Source: Amycolatopsis alba DSM 44262 (GTDB lineage: Bacteria > Actinomycetota > Actinomycetes > Mycobacteriales > Pseudonocardiaceae). From it: 64,000 bases of DNA. A program made the position numbers and the translations under genes. The stretch covers positions 8,827,605-8,891,604 of the forward strand of contig NZ_KB913032.1 in the NCBI RefSeq assembly GCF_000384215.1, given 5' to 3'. The notes below the pieces were generated by a model. That model did no database searches. It was not told where the DNA came from and was given only the letters and a program-made list of their open reading frames with translations. Positions 42,324-52,303 of the stretch are shown one piece after another; positions within the stretch are counted from its first letter, which is position 1; every line of letters begins with the position of its first letter.

Positions 42324-43736
42324 ATGTTCGCGAAGATCTATTCCCCCGACGCGGTCACCGGCGGCGCTGCCTTCGAACAGCAGGCCCTCCGCGTCGCCGA
42401 AGTGCTCCGGGACCGCGGTGTCGGTTCCGGAGACCGTGTCCTGCTCAAGGCCGACAACACGCTGGCCTATCTGACGATCCTCGTCGCGCTGATGCATGTC
42501 GGCGCGTCCGTGGTGCTCGTCGACCACATGGAGCACGCCGACCGCACCGCCGAGACGATCGCCGGTTCCGGGGTCGTGCTGGCCGTGATCGACGACGACG
42601 CGCCGATGCCGGCGGACGCGCCATCGGCCTACACGTACGAGATCATGGTCGCCGCCGCCGACCGGAACCCGACCGACGTCCAGTTGCGTTTCGACGTCTG
42701 GGAAAAGCTGCCCGACAGTCTCGTGATGTGGTCGTCCGGCTCGACCGGCGTCCCCAAGGGTGTCGCGAAGAACGGCGCGCGGTTCCTGAAGAACCTGGAG
42801 CGCAACGCCGACCTCGTCGGCCATGTCGCCGAAGACGTCCTCCTGCCGCTGCTGCCGTTCAACCACCAGTACGGCCTGTCCATGGTGATGATCGCCTGGC
42901 TGCGGGACTGCTCGCTGGTGATCGCGCCCTACCGCCGTCCCGACCGGGCGCTGCGGCTGGCCGGACGTGCCGGGGCGACGGTCGTCGACGCGACGCCGTC
43001 CACCTACCGCAGCCTGTTCAACATCATCGGCAAACGTCCCGCGCTCAAAGAGGAATTCGCCCGCGTGCGCATGCTGTGCAGCGGCGCCGCCCCGCTGGAA
43101 CCCGGCGTCGTCGGCCAGTCGGAGGAGCTGTTCGGGATGCCGCTGCTCGACAGCTACGGCAGCACCGAAATGGGCAATGTCGCCTTCGCCAACATCGGGA
43201 ATCCGCGCGGCTGCGGTCAGATCGTCGAAGGACTGACCTTGGAGGTGCGGGCCGATGACGGCACCGTGCTGCCCCACGACGAGGTCGGCGAGCTGTTCGT
43301 GCTCGACCCGGACCTCATGGAGGGCTACCTCGACGGCACCGGTCAGGTGCTCCCGGTCGACCGCGGCTGGTACGCCACCGGCGACCTCGGCAGGCTCGAT
43401 GCGGACGGGAACCTGTTCGTCGTCGGGCGCAAGCGGGCGGTGCACCGCAACGGGCACACGCTGCACCCCGAGGTGATCGAGCACCGCTTGGCCGGTGAGG
43501 GCTGCTCCGCGAAGATCGTCGCGCTGCCCGACCAGCGTCGCGGGTCGAGCCTGGTGTTCGTCGTCGAGGACGACGCTCAGCGGGACTCGCGGTACTGGCG
43601 TGACCGGATCTGCGGCGTCCTGCCGCCCGCGGAACAGCCGAACCGCGTCCTCGTCACCGATCAGTTCCCGTTGAACCGCAACGGGAAGCCGGACCGGAAG
43701 CGGCTGGAGCAGTTCGCCGCCGCCGAACAACTCTGA
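42324..43736 (+). CDS. Acyl-CoA/acyl-ACP ligase (ANL superfamily), starter activation
   Basis: 470 residues from ATG 42324 (GGAAAGGA upstream), 19 bases after the oxidase. Adenylating-enzyme motifs are all present: MWSSGSTGVPKGVAKNG (A3, about 138), LDSYGSTEMGN (A5), WYATGDLGRLD (A7), VGRKRAVHRNG, and the catalytic Lys in FPLNRNGKPDRKR near the end. It is short for an acyl-CoA ligase. It would activate the carboxylic acid starter as acyl-AMP and pass it to CoA or to a carrier protein. Operon order points to 4-guanidinobutyrate or a similar omega-substituted acid; the substrate is not shown by the sequence. Confidence 0.88.
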   Translation: MFAKIYSPDAVTGGAAFEQQALRVAEVLRDRGVGSGDRVLLKADNTLAYLTILVALMHVGASVVLVDHMEHADRTAETIAGSGVVLAVIDDDAPMPADAPSAYTYEIMVAAADRNPTDVQLRFDVWEKLPDSLVMWSSGSTGVPKGVAKNGARFLKNLERNADLVGHVAEDVLLPLLPFNHQYGLSMVMIAWLRDCSLVIAPYRRPDRALRLAGRAGATVVDATPSTYRSLFNIIGKRPALKEEFARVRMLCSGAAPLEPGVVGQSEELFGMPLLDSYGSTEMGNVAFANIGNPRGCGQIVEGLTLEVRADDGTVLPHDEVGELFVLDPDLMEGYLDGTGQVLPVDRGWYATGDLGRLDADGNLFVVGRKRAVHRNGHTLHPEVIEHRLAGEGCSAKIVALPDQRRGSSLVFVVEDDAQRDSRYWRDRICGVLPPAEQPNRVLVTDQFPLNRNGKPDRKRLEQFAAAEQL

Positions 43737-43754
43737 TCCCCACCATGAAACTGG

Positions 43755-44702
43755 GTGTGCACTGTGGACAATTCCACCGATGCCGTCCTCTTCCCCGGCA
43801 TGGGCCCGGCCCGTGCCTCGGAACTGGGCCGGTTCCTCGTCATCGATCCCCTGGCCCGGCGCCTGCTCGGCGTGGCCGAGCACGCGCTCGGGCGCTCCCT
43901 GCTGGATCCGCTCGCCAGAACGGGTGAGGAGTACGACGAGCACACCCAGATCGCGTTCGTGCTCGCGTCGCTGGCGCTCGCCGAACGCGCGGAGCGGGAG
44001 CACGGGCTGGTGCCGGTCGCGGTCGGCGGCGCCAGTTTCGGTGAACGCGCCGCCGTGGTCCGCGCCGGTGCCCTCCCGCTGGCGGATCTCGTCCGGCTCG
44101 TCGACGCGGTCGCGAGCCGGGAACGGGAGTATTTCGAGACGGCGCACCAGGATCTCGTCAGCCAGTTCATCGTGCGGACGCCGGAACCGGCGCTCGGCGG
44201 GATCCTCGACGGGATCGGCCACGAGCTGTCGGGCCGGTTCGACGACGAGGTCCACCTGGTGACCCTGCGGGAGTCCGATTTGGACGAATTCGTCCGGCGG
44301 GTGCGGGTGGCGGGCGGGTACGCGCTCACGACCATGCGTCCCGCGGCCCACGCGAAGGTGCTCGGCGGGCTGCGCGACAGGCTGGCGGAAGAGGTCTTCG
44401 GCGGGTTCGGATTCGCGGATCCGGTCCTGCCGATCGTGTCCGATCAGGACGGAGAGCCGGTCCGGACCGGTGACGAGGCGGCGTCGCTCCTGCTGGAGTC
44501 GACGGTCAACGCGGTCCGGCTGCCAGGGCTGGTCCACCGGTTCGCCAGGCTCGGCGTCGGCCGGGTCCTCGTCGCCGGTCCGGACCACCTGCTGCACCGG
44601 CTGCCGGGGCTGACGTCGGCGTTCACCCTGCTGCGCGCGGGTCTCCGGGACACCCTGAAACCGAAACCCCGGCCCCGGCTGCCCGAGGCGGTGGCCGCAT
44701 GA
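43755..44702 (+). CDS. Discrete FabD-like acyltransferase, starter transfer to ACP
   Basis: 315 residues from GTG 43755; GTG 43764 is an alternative. FabD fold signatures are LFPGMGPARASELGR at the N-terminus and the nucleophile elbow VGGASFGERAAVV (Ser about 94) in place of the usual GHSxGE. A His candidate is in TTMRPAAHAKVL. Lower conservation than malonyl transferases and the altered elbow fit a transferase for a non-malonyl acyl group. Best role: moving the activated starter onto the N-terminal ACP of the first PKS. The last codons overlap the exporter start (ATGA). Confidence 0.82.
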   Translation: MCTVDNSTDAVLFPGMGPARASELGRFLVIDPLARRLLGVAEHALGRSLLDPLARTGEEYDEHTQIAFVLASLALAERAEREHGLVPVAVGGASFGERAAVVRAGALPLADLVRLVDAVASREREYFETAHQDLVSQFIVRTPEPALGGILDGIGHELSGRFDDEVHLVTLRESDLDEFVRRVRVAGGYALTTMRPAAHAKVLGGLRDRLAEEVFGGFGFADPVLPIVSDQDGEPVRTGDEAASLLLESTVNAVRLPGLVHRFARLGVGRVLVAGPDHLLHRLPGLTSAFTLLRAGLRDTLKPKPRPRLPEAVAA

Positions 44703-46255
44703 GCGCCAAGGCCCGCGACATCGCGACGATCATGGTGTCCTGCCTGGCGCAGCTGATGGTCGCGATCGACATGACCGTGCTGCACCTGGCGGTTCCGGCG
44801 CTGACCACCCAGCTCGGCGCGTCGGCCGAGGAACTGCTGTGGATCGCGGACGTCTACGGCTTCGCCATGGGCGGCCTGCTGGTCACCATGGGCAATCTCG
44901 GCGACCGGTTCGGCAGGCGGCGGGTGCTCCTGATCGGGGTGGCCGCGTTCGCGCTGGGCTCGCTGGTCGCCGCCTACGCCCCGAGCTCCGAAACGCTCAT
45001 CGCGGCCCGCGCGCTGCTGGGGGTCGCGGGCGCCGCTGTGCTGCCGTCGACGACGTCGTTGCTGCGTGCGGTCTTCACCACCCAGCGAGCACGAACGGCC
45101 GCGGTGGGCGTCACCGCCGGGGTGTCGGCCGCGGGGTTCGCGATCGGCCCGATCGTCGGCGGGGTCCTGCTGGAGCATTTCTGGTGGGGTTCGGTGTTCC
45201 TGGTCAACATCCCGGTGGCGCTGCTGATCCTCGGCGCCGCCCGCGTGGTCCCCGAATCGCGCTCCAGCGGCCGGTTGCGGCTCGATCTGCCCAGCGTGCT
45301 GCTGTCCATCGTCGGACTGGTCGCCGTGGTGTACGCGCTGAAGGGCGCCTTCTACGTGGGCCTGTGGTACCCGGAGGTGCTCGGCGCTTTCGCGGTCGGC
45401 GGCGCGTCCCTGTGGTGGTTCGGCCGCCGTCAGCGACGCCTCGATCAGCCGCTGATCGACCTGGATCTGTTCCGGCGCCGCGGGTTCTCCGCCTCGGTCG
45501 GCTCGAACCTGGTGTCGGTGTTCACGATGTCGGCGTTCGCTCTCATCTCCAGTCAGTATTTCCAGCTCGTGCTGGGCTGGAGCCCGCTGCGCTCCGGGCT
45601 GGCGTTCGTGCCGGGCGCGATCGCCGCGCTCGTCGCGGGCGGTGTCCTGGCGGCCAAGGCGGTGCGCCGGTTCGGCCGGGCGCCGACGGTGTCGGGCGGG
45701 CTGGCGCTGGCGTCGATCGGCTTCGGGCTGTTCGGCGCGGTGAGCACGGACTCGCCGTACGTGCTGGTGCTGGCCGCGCAGGTCGCGTTCGGCGCGGGCG
45801 CGGGGCTCACCCTGACCGTCACCGGTGACACCATCCTCGGCACGGTCCCCCGTGACCGCGCCGGAGCCGCGTCGGCGATCTCCGCCACCGCTTACGAACT
45901 CGGCGGCTCGCTCGGTATCGCGGTGGTCGGCAGCGTGCTGTCGGCGGTCTACCACGCCGAGCTGACGCTGCCCGCCGGTGTCCCGCCCGAGCTGGCCGCC
46001 CAGGTGCGGGAGTCGTTCAGCGCGACCGCGGCGGTCGCGACCGGCCTGCCGGAACCGGTGGCGACGGCGGTCCGCACGGCGGCCGAGGAGTCGTTCGTCG
46101 GCGGCATCCGGACCAGCATGCTCGGCAGCGCGGCGGTGATGGTCGTCCTCGCGGTGGTGGCGCTGCGGAGCCTGCGCGGTGTCCCGAAGGTGATCGAGAC
46201 GGACGTACCCCCTCACCCCGACCCCGTCGCCGAGGCCCCGAGCACCCGCGGTTAG
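44699..46255 (+). CDS. MFS drug exporter, DHA2 (14-TM) family
   Basis: 518 residues from ATG 44699, coupled to the acyltransferase by ATGA. It has 14 predicted membrane segments. Family motifs include GNLGDRFGRRRVLLIG (motif A, loop 2-3), the TM1 phrase MVAIDMTVLHLAVPAL and the TM5 motif AAGFAIGPIVGGVLLE (motif C of H+-antiporters). EmrB/QacA-type pumps export hydrophobic drugs using the proton gradient. Co-transcription with starter-supply genes makes it the likely self-resistance and export pump for the polyketide. Confidence 0.92.
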   Translation: MSAKARDIATIMVSCLAQLMVAIDMTVLHLAVPALTTQLGASAEELLWIADVYGFAMGGLLVTMGNLGDRFGRRRVLLIGVAAFALGSLVAAYAPSSETLIAARALLGVAGAAVLPSTTSLLRAVFTTQRARTAAVGVTAGVSAAGFAIGPIVGGVLLEHFWWGSVFLVNIPVALLILGAARVVPESRSSGRLRLDLPSVLLSIVGLVAVVYALKGAFYVGLWYPEVLGAFAVGGASLWWFGRRQRRLDQPLIDLDLFRRRGFSASVGSNLVSVFTMSAFALISSQYFQLVLGWSPLRSGLAFVPGAIAALVAGGVLAAKAVRRFGRAPTVSGGLALASIGFGLFGAVSTDSPYVLVLAAQVAFGAGAGLTLTVTGDTILGTVPRDRAGAASAISATAYELGGSLGIAVVGSVLSAVYHAELTLPAGVPPELAAQVRESFSATAAVATGLPEPVATAVRTAAEESFVGGIRTSMLGSAAVMVVLAVVALRSLRGVPKVIETDVPPHPDPVAEAPSTRG

Positions 46256-46540
46256 CGCGAGGTGCGATCTCGCAAGAGCTTTGCCTTACCTCGCGGTTAG
46301 TCCTCTGCATGCGGTGGTTGCACGCGCAAGGACCGCGTCCAGAGGACGAAACGCACCGGAAGACCGCTTCTCCTCGACAGCCTGGACGGGCGAAGTGGTC
46401 GACCGTGGTCCGCCGGGGCAACTATGCTGGCCGAAGGTGCCCCGGCCGCCTGACCTCCCGACCGAACGGTCCTCCTTGCGCCATGCTCGGAGCGACCGTC
46501 GCCCGGCCGCGCCGTGGTCCCGCGCCGGCCGAGGAGGGAA
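46256..46540. other. Intergenic region upstream of first LAL gene
   Basis: 285 bases with no convincing gene. An inverted pair gcgaggt (46257-46263) and acctcgc (46288-46294) follows the exporter stop and could be a weak terminator. The rest should carry the promoter of the LAL regulator at 46541. Confidence 0.4.
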
Positions 46541-49309
46541 ATGGGAGCGACGGCCGTCACGAGTGCCGGACCGGAGGACGCGCAGGCCGCGTCGGACCGG
46601 CTCCTCGCCGGGCCCGGCGCGATCTGGGTGGTGCACGGGCCCGCGGGCAGCGGCCGCAGCACCGTCCTCTCCGGACAGGCCCAGCGCGGACGCCGCTCCG
46701 GCGCCGCCGTCCTTCAGGTGCCCGCCTGCCCCGCGCCCGAAACCGTCCTGCTCCGGCTGACGACCCAGCTGGTCGAGCTGATCACCGCGCTCGACCGGCC
46801 CGAACTTGTCAGCATGCTCAGCGCCGTCGCGTGGCTCCGGGCCCGGCTCGAGTCAGGTTCCGGTGCCGGACCGCAGACGACGGCCCACGACCTGATCACC
46901 GTCCTCGCCACGCTCGCCCCGCGCGGCCGGATCGTGCTGCAGTTCGACGACTTCGACCTGCTGCCACCGGAGCTCGCCACCGTGCTCACCCTGGTCGCCG
47001 AGGGCGCCCGCGCCGCGGGGACGGTCACCGTCGCGACCGTGACCGGCCGGGAGCCGGCGGGCGGCCCGGTCGGCAAGCTGCTCGCGATCGCCGACGGCAC
47101 GATCGGTCTCCGGCCGTTGACCGCGACGGAGACGACAGCGCTGCTGCCCGGCTGGACCACCCGCGCCGGGCGGATCGCGAGCGATCCGGCGCTCGTCACC
47201 GCGGTGCGCACCGCACTCGGGCCGCTGTTCGGCAATCCCGGCACGGTCGGCGTGACGATCGCGGGCCTGCGCGCCACCGGCAGGCTGTCGGTCATCGACG
47301 AGCACGTCTGCCTGACCGGCGCGGGGATACCGATCCTGCTGCCCGACGGGCACCCCGAGACGCTCCGGCTGCGGCGGCTCGGGCCACTCGCCCGGCGGCT
47401 GGCCGCGATCGTGGCGGTACTGAGCGAGCAAAGCGCTCCCACCCTCGAAAGGCTGCCGTGGCTGGCCTCCGCGGCGGCGCTGACGCCGTCCGCCACGGGT
47501 CAGGCCCTCGACGATCTGGTCCGGGCCGGGATCCTTCGCACCGGTACGGACGGTGCGGTGGAATTCGCCGTCCCGGCGCTGGCCGACAGGCTCCGGCTGG
47601 AGCACGGCACGCGCTGGCGCACCGTGCTGCACCGGAGGATCGTCCGGAGCCTCCTCGGCAGGCAACCGGTCGACCCCGCCGAAATCGCCCCGCATCTCGC
47701 CGGGCTTCCGCCGTCGCCGCCGGATCCCGAGACGGCGAGCCTGGTGCTCGCCGCGGCCGCGGGCGCGGGCACCGATCTGCCGACGGCTCGCCGCTATCGG
47801 CTGGCCGCGCTCCGGCTGCTCGATCCGTCCGAAGACCGGTTTCCCGAAGTGCTCCGGGCTTTGCTCTCCGACAGCCTCGCGGCCGGTGGCTACGGCACGC
47901 TGGCCGACGACCTCGCCATCGTCGTCGTACCGCGCCTCGCCGGTGCCTGGCCGCATCCCCGGCTGTCCGCCACCGTGCTGCTGTGCTGGCTCGGCGCACT
48001 CGCCCACGAACAACGGCTCGCCGAACTCGACGTCGTGCGACCGCTGGCCGCCGAAGTCGCCCGCGCCCTCGGCACGGGTCGCGACTGCCGCCGCCTGCTC
48101 GACGCGGTCAACCGGGCCGACCGGCCGGTGGCCGCCGAGGCGGTCCGGGTGCTCGCACGTGCTTGCGGCGCCGAGGACGATCACCTGTTCGCCCTCGGCG
48201 CCGGGATCCTGCTGGGCGCGCTGCCCGGCGACGGGGGCAGACCCGCGGAGGAATGGCTGGTACCACCGGAAAGACCGCCGCACGAGGACGTCGCCGAAGC
48301 GGCCGAAGTCCTCGACACGGTCAGCGTGCTGAACGTCCTGCTGCGCGGCCGCTACCAGCCGCCGACGACCGGCTTTTCGGTCGGCTGGCACGCCATCCGG
48401 CAGGCTTACCGCGAGGGCGAGTGGGACACGGCGCTGTCGCTGGCACGGCGGATCGAGGGCGACCGCCTGTGGTGGGACCCGCCCCGCCGCCACCGGTTCG
48501 CGAGTGTGTTCGCCGCGGAGATCTGCGCCCAGCGCGACCGGCCGGACCGGGCGGCGGATTGGTTGCGCCGCTTGCCTTTCCGCACTCCCGCCGATGGCTA
48601 CGTCGCCTGGGTCCGCTGCCGTCTGCGCCAGTCCGAAGGGCGGCATGAGGAGGCGGTCGCCCAGGGCCTGCGGGACTACACGGACTGCCGTGAACGCGGG
48701 GTGCGGGCGGGGATGGAACGCCTTCTCGCCCGGCTCCTGCACGGCGCGAGACAGCTCGAGGACACCGAGACCATGACCCGCCTGCTCGCCGAGCTGGAGA
48801 GCCTGGCCGCCCGCACCCCGACCGCTTCGGTCCAGGAGGCGGCGCTGGTGTGCGGGGGTCTCGTGCGCGGGGATCTGGAGTCGGTCCGCGCGGGCGTCAA
48901 ACTCGCCCGGCAGTCCGGTGACGCGTTCCGGATCGCCCAAGCGTGCACGGCGTTCGGCGAAGTGAGCCCGGTCCCGGCGCCGTCGTTGCTGGAGGCGCAC
49001 CGGACGTTGCAGCGGCTGGACGCCGTCGCGGCCCTGTCGTACGTTTCGGATCTGCTCGATCGGCACCGGATCCCCTTTTCGCCGGACCGTGTGGACCGCG
49101 CCGGCCGGGCGCCCCTGGATCCCTTGGAACGCCACATCGTCGGCCTGATCGCGAGCGGTCACACGAACCGGCAGATCGCGGCGGCGCTGCAGGTCAGCGA
49201 GAAACGCATCGAAGCCCGGCTGACATCACTGTTCGAGCGCACCGGCAGCCATTCACGGGTGGAGCTCGCCGCGGCTTGGCTGCAGGGCCGCCTCGGCCGG
49301 GTCTCGTGA
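46541..49309 (+). CDS. LAL-family LuxR regulator (divergent ATPase)
   Basis: 922 residues from ATG 46541 with GGAGG upstream. The N-terminal nucleotide-binding region has GPAGSGRST at residues 33-41, where the Walker A Lys is Arg, and a degenerate Walker B (IVLQFDDFDLL). A long helical repeat region follows, then a C-terminal LuxR HTH: LDPLERHIVGLIASGHTNRQ, ALQVSEKRIEARLTSLFERT. LAL proteins are typical pathway-specific activators of actinomycete macrolide and polyene clusters. It faces the three-LAL operon across a strong hairpin. Confidence 0.9.
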   Translation: MGATAVTSAGPEDAQAASDRLLAGPGAIWVVHGPAGSGRSTVLSGQAQRGRRSGAAVLQVPACPAPETVLLRLTTQLVELITALDRPELVSMLSAVAWLRARLESGSGAGPQTTAHDLITVLATLAPRGRIVLQFDDFDLLPPELATVLTLVAEGARAAGTVTVATVTGREPAGGPVGKLLAIADGTIGLRPLTATETTALLPGWTTRAGRIASDPALVTAVRTALGPLFGNPGTVGVTIAGLRATGRLSVIDEHVCLTGAGIPILLPDGHPETLRLRRLGPLARRLAAIVAVLSEQSAPTLERLPWLASAAALTPSATGQALDDLVRAGILRTGTDGAVEFAVPALADRLRLEHGTRWRTVLHRRIVRSLLGRQPVDPAEIAPHLAGLPPSPPDPETASLVLAAAAGAGTDLPTARRYRLAALRLLDPSEDRFPEVLRALLSDSLAAGGYGTLADDLAIVVVPRLAGAWPHPRLSATVLLCWLGALAHEQRLAELDVVRPLAAEVARALGTGRDCRRLLDAVNRADRPVAAEAVRVLARACGAEDDHLFALGAGILLGALPGDGGRPAEEWLVPPERPPHEDVAEAAEVLDTVSVLNVLLRGRYQPPTTGFSVGWHAIRQAYREGEWDTALSLARRIEGDRLWWDPPRRHRFASVFAAEICAQRDRPDRAADWLRRLPFRTPADGYVAWVRCRLRQSEGRHEEAVAQGLRDYTDCRERGVRAGMERLLARLLHGARQLEDTETMTRLLAELESLAARTPTASVQEAALVCGGLVRGDLESVRAGVKLARQSGDAFRIAQACTAFGEVSPVPAPSLLEAHRTLQRLDAVAALSYVSDLLDRHRIPFSPDRVDRAGRAPLDPLERHIVGLIASGHTNRQIAAALQVSEKRIEARLTSLFERTGSHSRVELAAAWLQGRLGRVS

Positions 49310-49361
49310 GACTCTCCGATGGGCTTTGTGATCAGGCAGGTCTGAGCGCCGGTCTCCGGAT

Positions 49362-49384
49362 GTCCCGAAAGCCACTTTCGGGAC
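49362..49384. repeat. Perfect short palindrome with GAAAG/CTTTC core
   Basis: Arms gtcccgaaag and ctttcgggac pair perfectly around cca. It shares the GAAAGcCACTTTC core with the larger hairpin at 49428-49496, suggesting a common family of intergenic palindromes. It is 53 bases past the first LAL gene and may act as its terminator. Confidence 0.6.
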
Positions 49385-49427
49385 GGGTGTCGGCCCTCGG
49401 GCGGCACGACTTCCTCGCCCCTCGCCT

Positions 49428-49496
49428 GGGAGAGCGTTGCGAAAGCCACTTTCACAACGTTCAGCGTTGCGAAAGTGGCTTTCGCAACGCTCTCCC
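49428..49496. terminator. 32-bp-arm hairpin between convergent LAL genes
   Basis: Arms 49428-49459 and 49465-49496 pair with a single mismatch around a 5-base loop (ttcag); each arm contains gcgttgcgaaagccacttt. It lies between the convergent stops at 49309 and 49571, so it should work as a bidirectional terminator. Its size is far more than termination needs. Confidence 0.7.
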
Positions 49497-49570
49497 ACCG
49501 GAGGCCACACCCGCGGAAGGTGATGACCTGGCACCTTTGACTGGGCGCCCCTCGTCGAGTCCTGACGGGC

Positions 49571-52294
49571 TCAGCCCGCCCGGTGGCCGCGCATCGCCGC
49601 GGCCAGCTGGGCGCGGCCGCTGATGCCGAGCTTGCGGTAGGAACTGGTGAGGTGCTTCTCCACCGCGCGCACGGTGACCTCCAGCAGTTCCGCGATGTCA
49701 CGGTTGCGGCGGCCGGAAACAGCCAGCTCCACCACCCGCTGCTCGGTCGCGGTCAGCAGGCCGCCGTCCGGCTGGTCCGACGGCTCCGCGGATCCGGTCA
49801 GCCAGCTCGCCCCGCAGCCCGCGGCCAGGCTGCGGCCCTCCAGCAGCCGCTCACGGGCGTCGGGGCCGGTGCCGCGTTCCCCGAGCAGGACCAGTGTGCG
49901 GGCGAGTTCGAGACGATCGCCCGAGCGGGCCAGGATTTCCGCGGCCTCGCGCAGCACCGGGACGGCGTCCTCGTCACGGTCGAACAGCGTCGCGCGGATG
50001 CGCAGGGCTCGTCCCACCGAAGCAGGCGCGCCCCACGACAACGCCCGATCGACCTCGCCCTGCGCGACGGCCTCGGCCCGCTTCGGATCGTCGGTCGCCG
50101 CGAGCAGGAGGGCGATCTGGCCGCGCAACGGCAGGAGGACCCGGTTCCCGAACCGCTCCAGCTGGTGCACGCAGTCGAGGAAGTACTCGGCGGCCGCGGT
50201 GTGCTTGGCCTCGGTCAGGGCGAGGGTGCCGTGGGCGAGCGACCGCAGCCAGGGGTCGTGCTCGACCTCCAGGTTGTCGACGATCAGCCGCGCGAGCGCC
50301 GGATCCCGTTGCTCCATCGCGATTTCGGCCAGCACCCGCATCGCGGTCATGGTGATCCCGACCCGGCTGGGCCCCGCCGACGTCAGCACCGCCTGCGCCC
50401 GGTCCCTGGCCACGCCGAGCAGTCCTGTGGCGGAGGCGACCAGTGACTGCCCCGCCCAGGCGACCAGCGTCGGGAGGTCCGGATCGGCCGCCGGGCCGCA
50501 CGCCGCGGCGAGCCAGGAGTCCACGCCGTCGAGCGAATCCGCGGCGGCCAGCACCAGCACGGTGAGCGGGAGCGTGGTGTACATCTGGTCCGGGGCACCG
50601 GGTTCCCGTTCCAGCACCTGCCGCGCCAGGTCCACAATGGACTCGCGCGGGGCGGAACCCGCGACGGTCATCAGGTAGAGCAGGACCGCGACCAGTTCCC
50701 GCTGGGCCGAAGAATCCCTGGCGGGTGCGGGGCCGAGCTCGGCGAGCCGGTCCGCCGCCGCGTCCCCTACCCCTGGCACACCCCTTTCGTGGTACCGAAT
50801 CCTGGCCTCCATGCGCAGGGCTGCTTCGGCCGCTTCAGGACCGGGGACGTCCCGCAGTTCCGTGAGCACCTGCCGGAGACGGCGGACGTCCGCGGCGAAG
50901 CGAACCCCGGCCACCACCGGGAGCAGGCCGAGCGCGAACGCGCGGTCGACCGGATCCCGCATCAGGCCGAGCGCCTGGTGCAGATGCCGATGGGCGGCGG
51001 GCAGGTCGTAACCGCGTTCGACGGCGGCGAGGTCGACGAGCAGCTCGGCGCGATCGGCCCCCGGATGCGCCAGCGCGTGCTGCAGGTACTGGGCGGCCGT
51101 CTGCGGTGACGCGTTCGCCAGCGCGGCGCTCGCCGCGGTCCGCAGCACGTCGGCGGCCCACGGTTCGGGTTCGGCGACCGTGGCCAGCAGCTGCCGTCCG
51201 ATCTGCTCGACCGGCCTTCCGTTGCGGTAGAGGACATTCGCGGCACGCAGATGCAGCCGGTCCTGTTCGTCCGCGCTCAGCTGATCGGCGACGAGGTCGC
51301 CCGCCATCTCCCCGGCGAACCGCAGCAGTCCGTCGGCGGGGGCCTCGACGAGACCGAGCCTGCGCAACGCGCGCAGTGCCGCGTCGAAGTCCGGCGAGTC
51401 GAGATCGGCGAGCTCGGCGAGGACGCCGGTCTCGGTCGCCTCGCCGAGCGCGGCCATCGCCTTGGCCACCGCGCGGACGTCGTCCGGCTGGGCACGCAGG
51501 CACCGGGTCAGCCGGGCCGCGGCGGGCGAAGGCCGCAGCGCGGCAAGCTCGGCCGCCGCCGAGGCGACCGGACGCAGACCGTGCCCGAGCATCGTGTTGA
51601 CCAGCGCGTCCAGCAGCATCGGCGAACCACCGGTCCGCGCGTAACAAGCGTCCGCGAACTCGGCCGCGGGTTCGGCCCCGCAGCGGGCGGTCAGATAGGC
51701 CCGGACACCGGCGGCCGAGAGCGGGGCGGCGTGCACCGTGCGCGCCGCGGTGCGGGCGATGTCCTTGATCACGACGTCGTCCGCGGAATCGTCGCCTTCC
51801 AGCAGGGTCGCGACGACGAGGACCCGCAGCCTGCTCATCCGCTTGGCCAGATACGCGAGCCAGCGCGCCGAGGCCGCGTCGGCCCATTGCAGATCGTCCA
51901 CGAGCAGCGCCACCGGGCCGGTGTCACGCACCATTTCGGTGAACAACTCCAGCAGTTCGTGCAGTACGAGGTGAGTGCGGCGAGCGTCGGGCGGGCCGGC
52001 GAGGAATTCGCTGTCGGCCCGGACCGCGGTGAGCAGTTCCCCGCGCCGACCGGCCTCCAGCAAGGGTTCCAGCAGCAGCCAGACCACGCCGTGGGCGACG
52101 CCTCGCTCCAACGGCGTCGCCGCCGCCCGGACCACGCGCACGCCCCGCGCGGCGGCCTCTTCCCCCGCCGCGTGCAGCAGCGCGGACCGGCCGGCGCCCA
52201 GCCCGCCTCGGACGACGACGAACTCCCCCGCCCCGGCACGGGCTTCGGCGACCGCCCCGGCGATCGCGGCCAGCTGATCCGCTCGCTCGATCAT
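49571..52294 (-). CDS. LAL-family LuxR regulator
   Basis: 907 residues from ATG 52294 (GTG 52297 alternative). Third gene of a three-LAL operon, 9 bases after the previous stop. Nucleotide-binding motif VVRGGLGAGRSALLHAA, again Arg for Lys in Walker A; Walker B VALLVDDLQWADAASARWLA is intact. The C-terminal HTH is LTATEQRVVELAVSGRRNRD, LEVTVRAVEKHLTSSYRKLG. A predicted activator of the polyketide genes; signal and targets unknown. Confidence 0.92.
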   Translation of the reverse strand: MIERADQLAAIAGAVAEARAGAGEFVVVRGGLGAGRSALLHAAGEEAAARGVRVVRAAATPLERGVAHGVVWLLLEPLLEAGRRGELLTAVRADSEFLAGPPDARRTHLVLHELLELFTEMVRDTGPVALLVDDLQWADAASARWLAYLAKRMSRLRVLVVATLLEGDDSADDVVIKDIARTAARTVHAAPLSAAGVRAYLTARCGAEPAAEFADACYARTGGSPMLLDALVNTMLGHGLRPVASAAAELAALRPSPAAARLTRCLRAQPDDVRAVAKAMAALGEATETGVLAELADLDSPDFDAALRALRRLGLVEAPADGLLRFAGEMAGDLVADQLSADEQDRLHLRAANVLYRNGRPVEQIGRQLLATVAEPEPWAADVLRTAASAALANASPQTAAQYLQHALAHPGADRAELLVDLAAVERGYDLPAAHRHLHQALGLMRDPVDRAFALGLLPVVAGVRFAADVRRLRQVLTELRDVPGPEAAEAALRMEARIRYHERGVPGVGDAAADRLAELGPAPARDSSAQRELVAVLLYLMTVAGSAPRESIVDLARQVLEREPGAPDQMYTTLPLTVLVLAAADSLDGVDSWLAAACGPAADPDLPTLVAWAGQSLVASATGLLGVARDRAQAVLTSAGPSRVGITMTAMRVLAEIAMEQRDPALARLIVDNLEVEHDPWLRSLAHGTLALTEAKHTAAAEYFLDCVHQLERFGNRVLLPLRGQIALLLAATDDPKRAEAVAQGEVDRALSWGAPASVGRALRIRATLFDRDEDAVPVLREAAEILARSGDRLELARTLVLLGERGTGPDARERLLEGRSLAAGCGASWLTGSAEPSDQPDGGLLTATEQRVVELAVSGRRNRDIAELLEVTVRAVEKHLTSSYRKLGISGRAQLAAAMRGHRAG

Positions 52295-52303
52295 CACGGC
52301 GGC

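Noticed and set aside
40592..42325. 577-codon minus-strand frame opposite the flavin oxidase
   Set aside because: Mirror of a GC-rich gene; the plus strand has a ribosome-binding site and full FAD motifs.
44444..46216. 590-codon minus-strand frame opposite the exporter
   Set aside because: Low-complexity His/Arg/Gln/Asp sequence, no family features; the plus strand encodes a 14-TM transporter.
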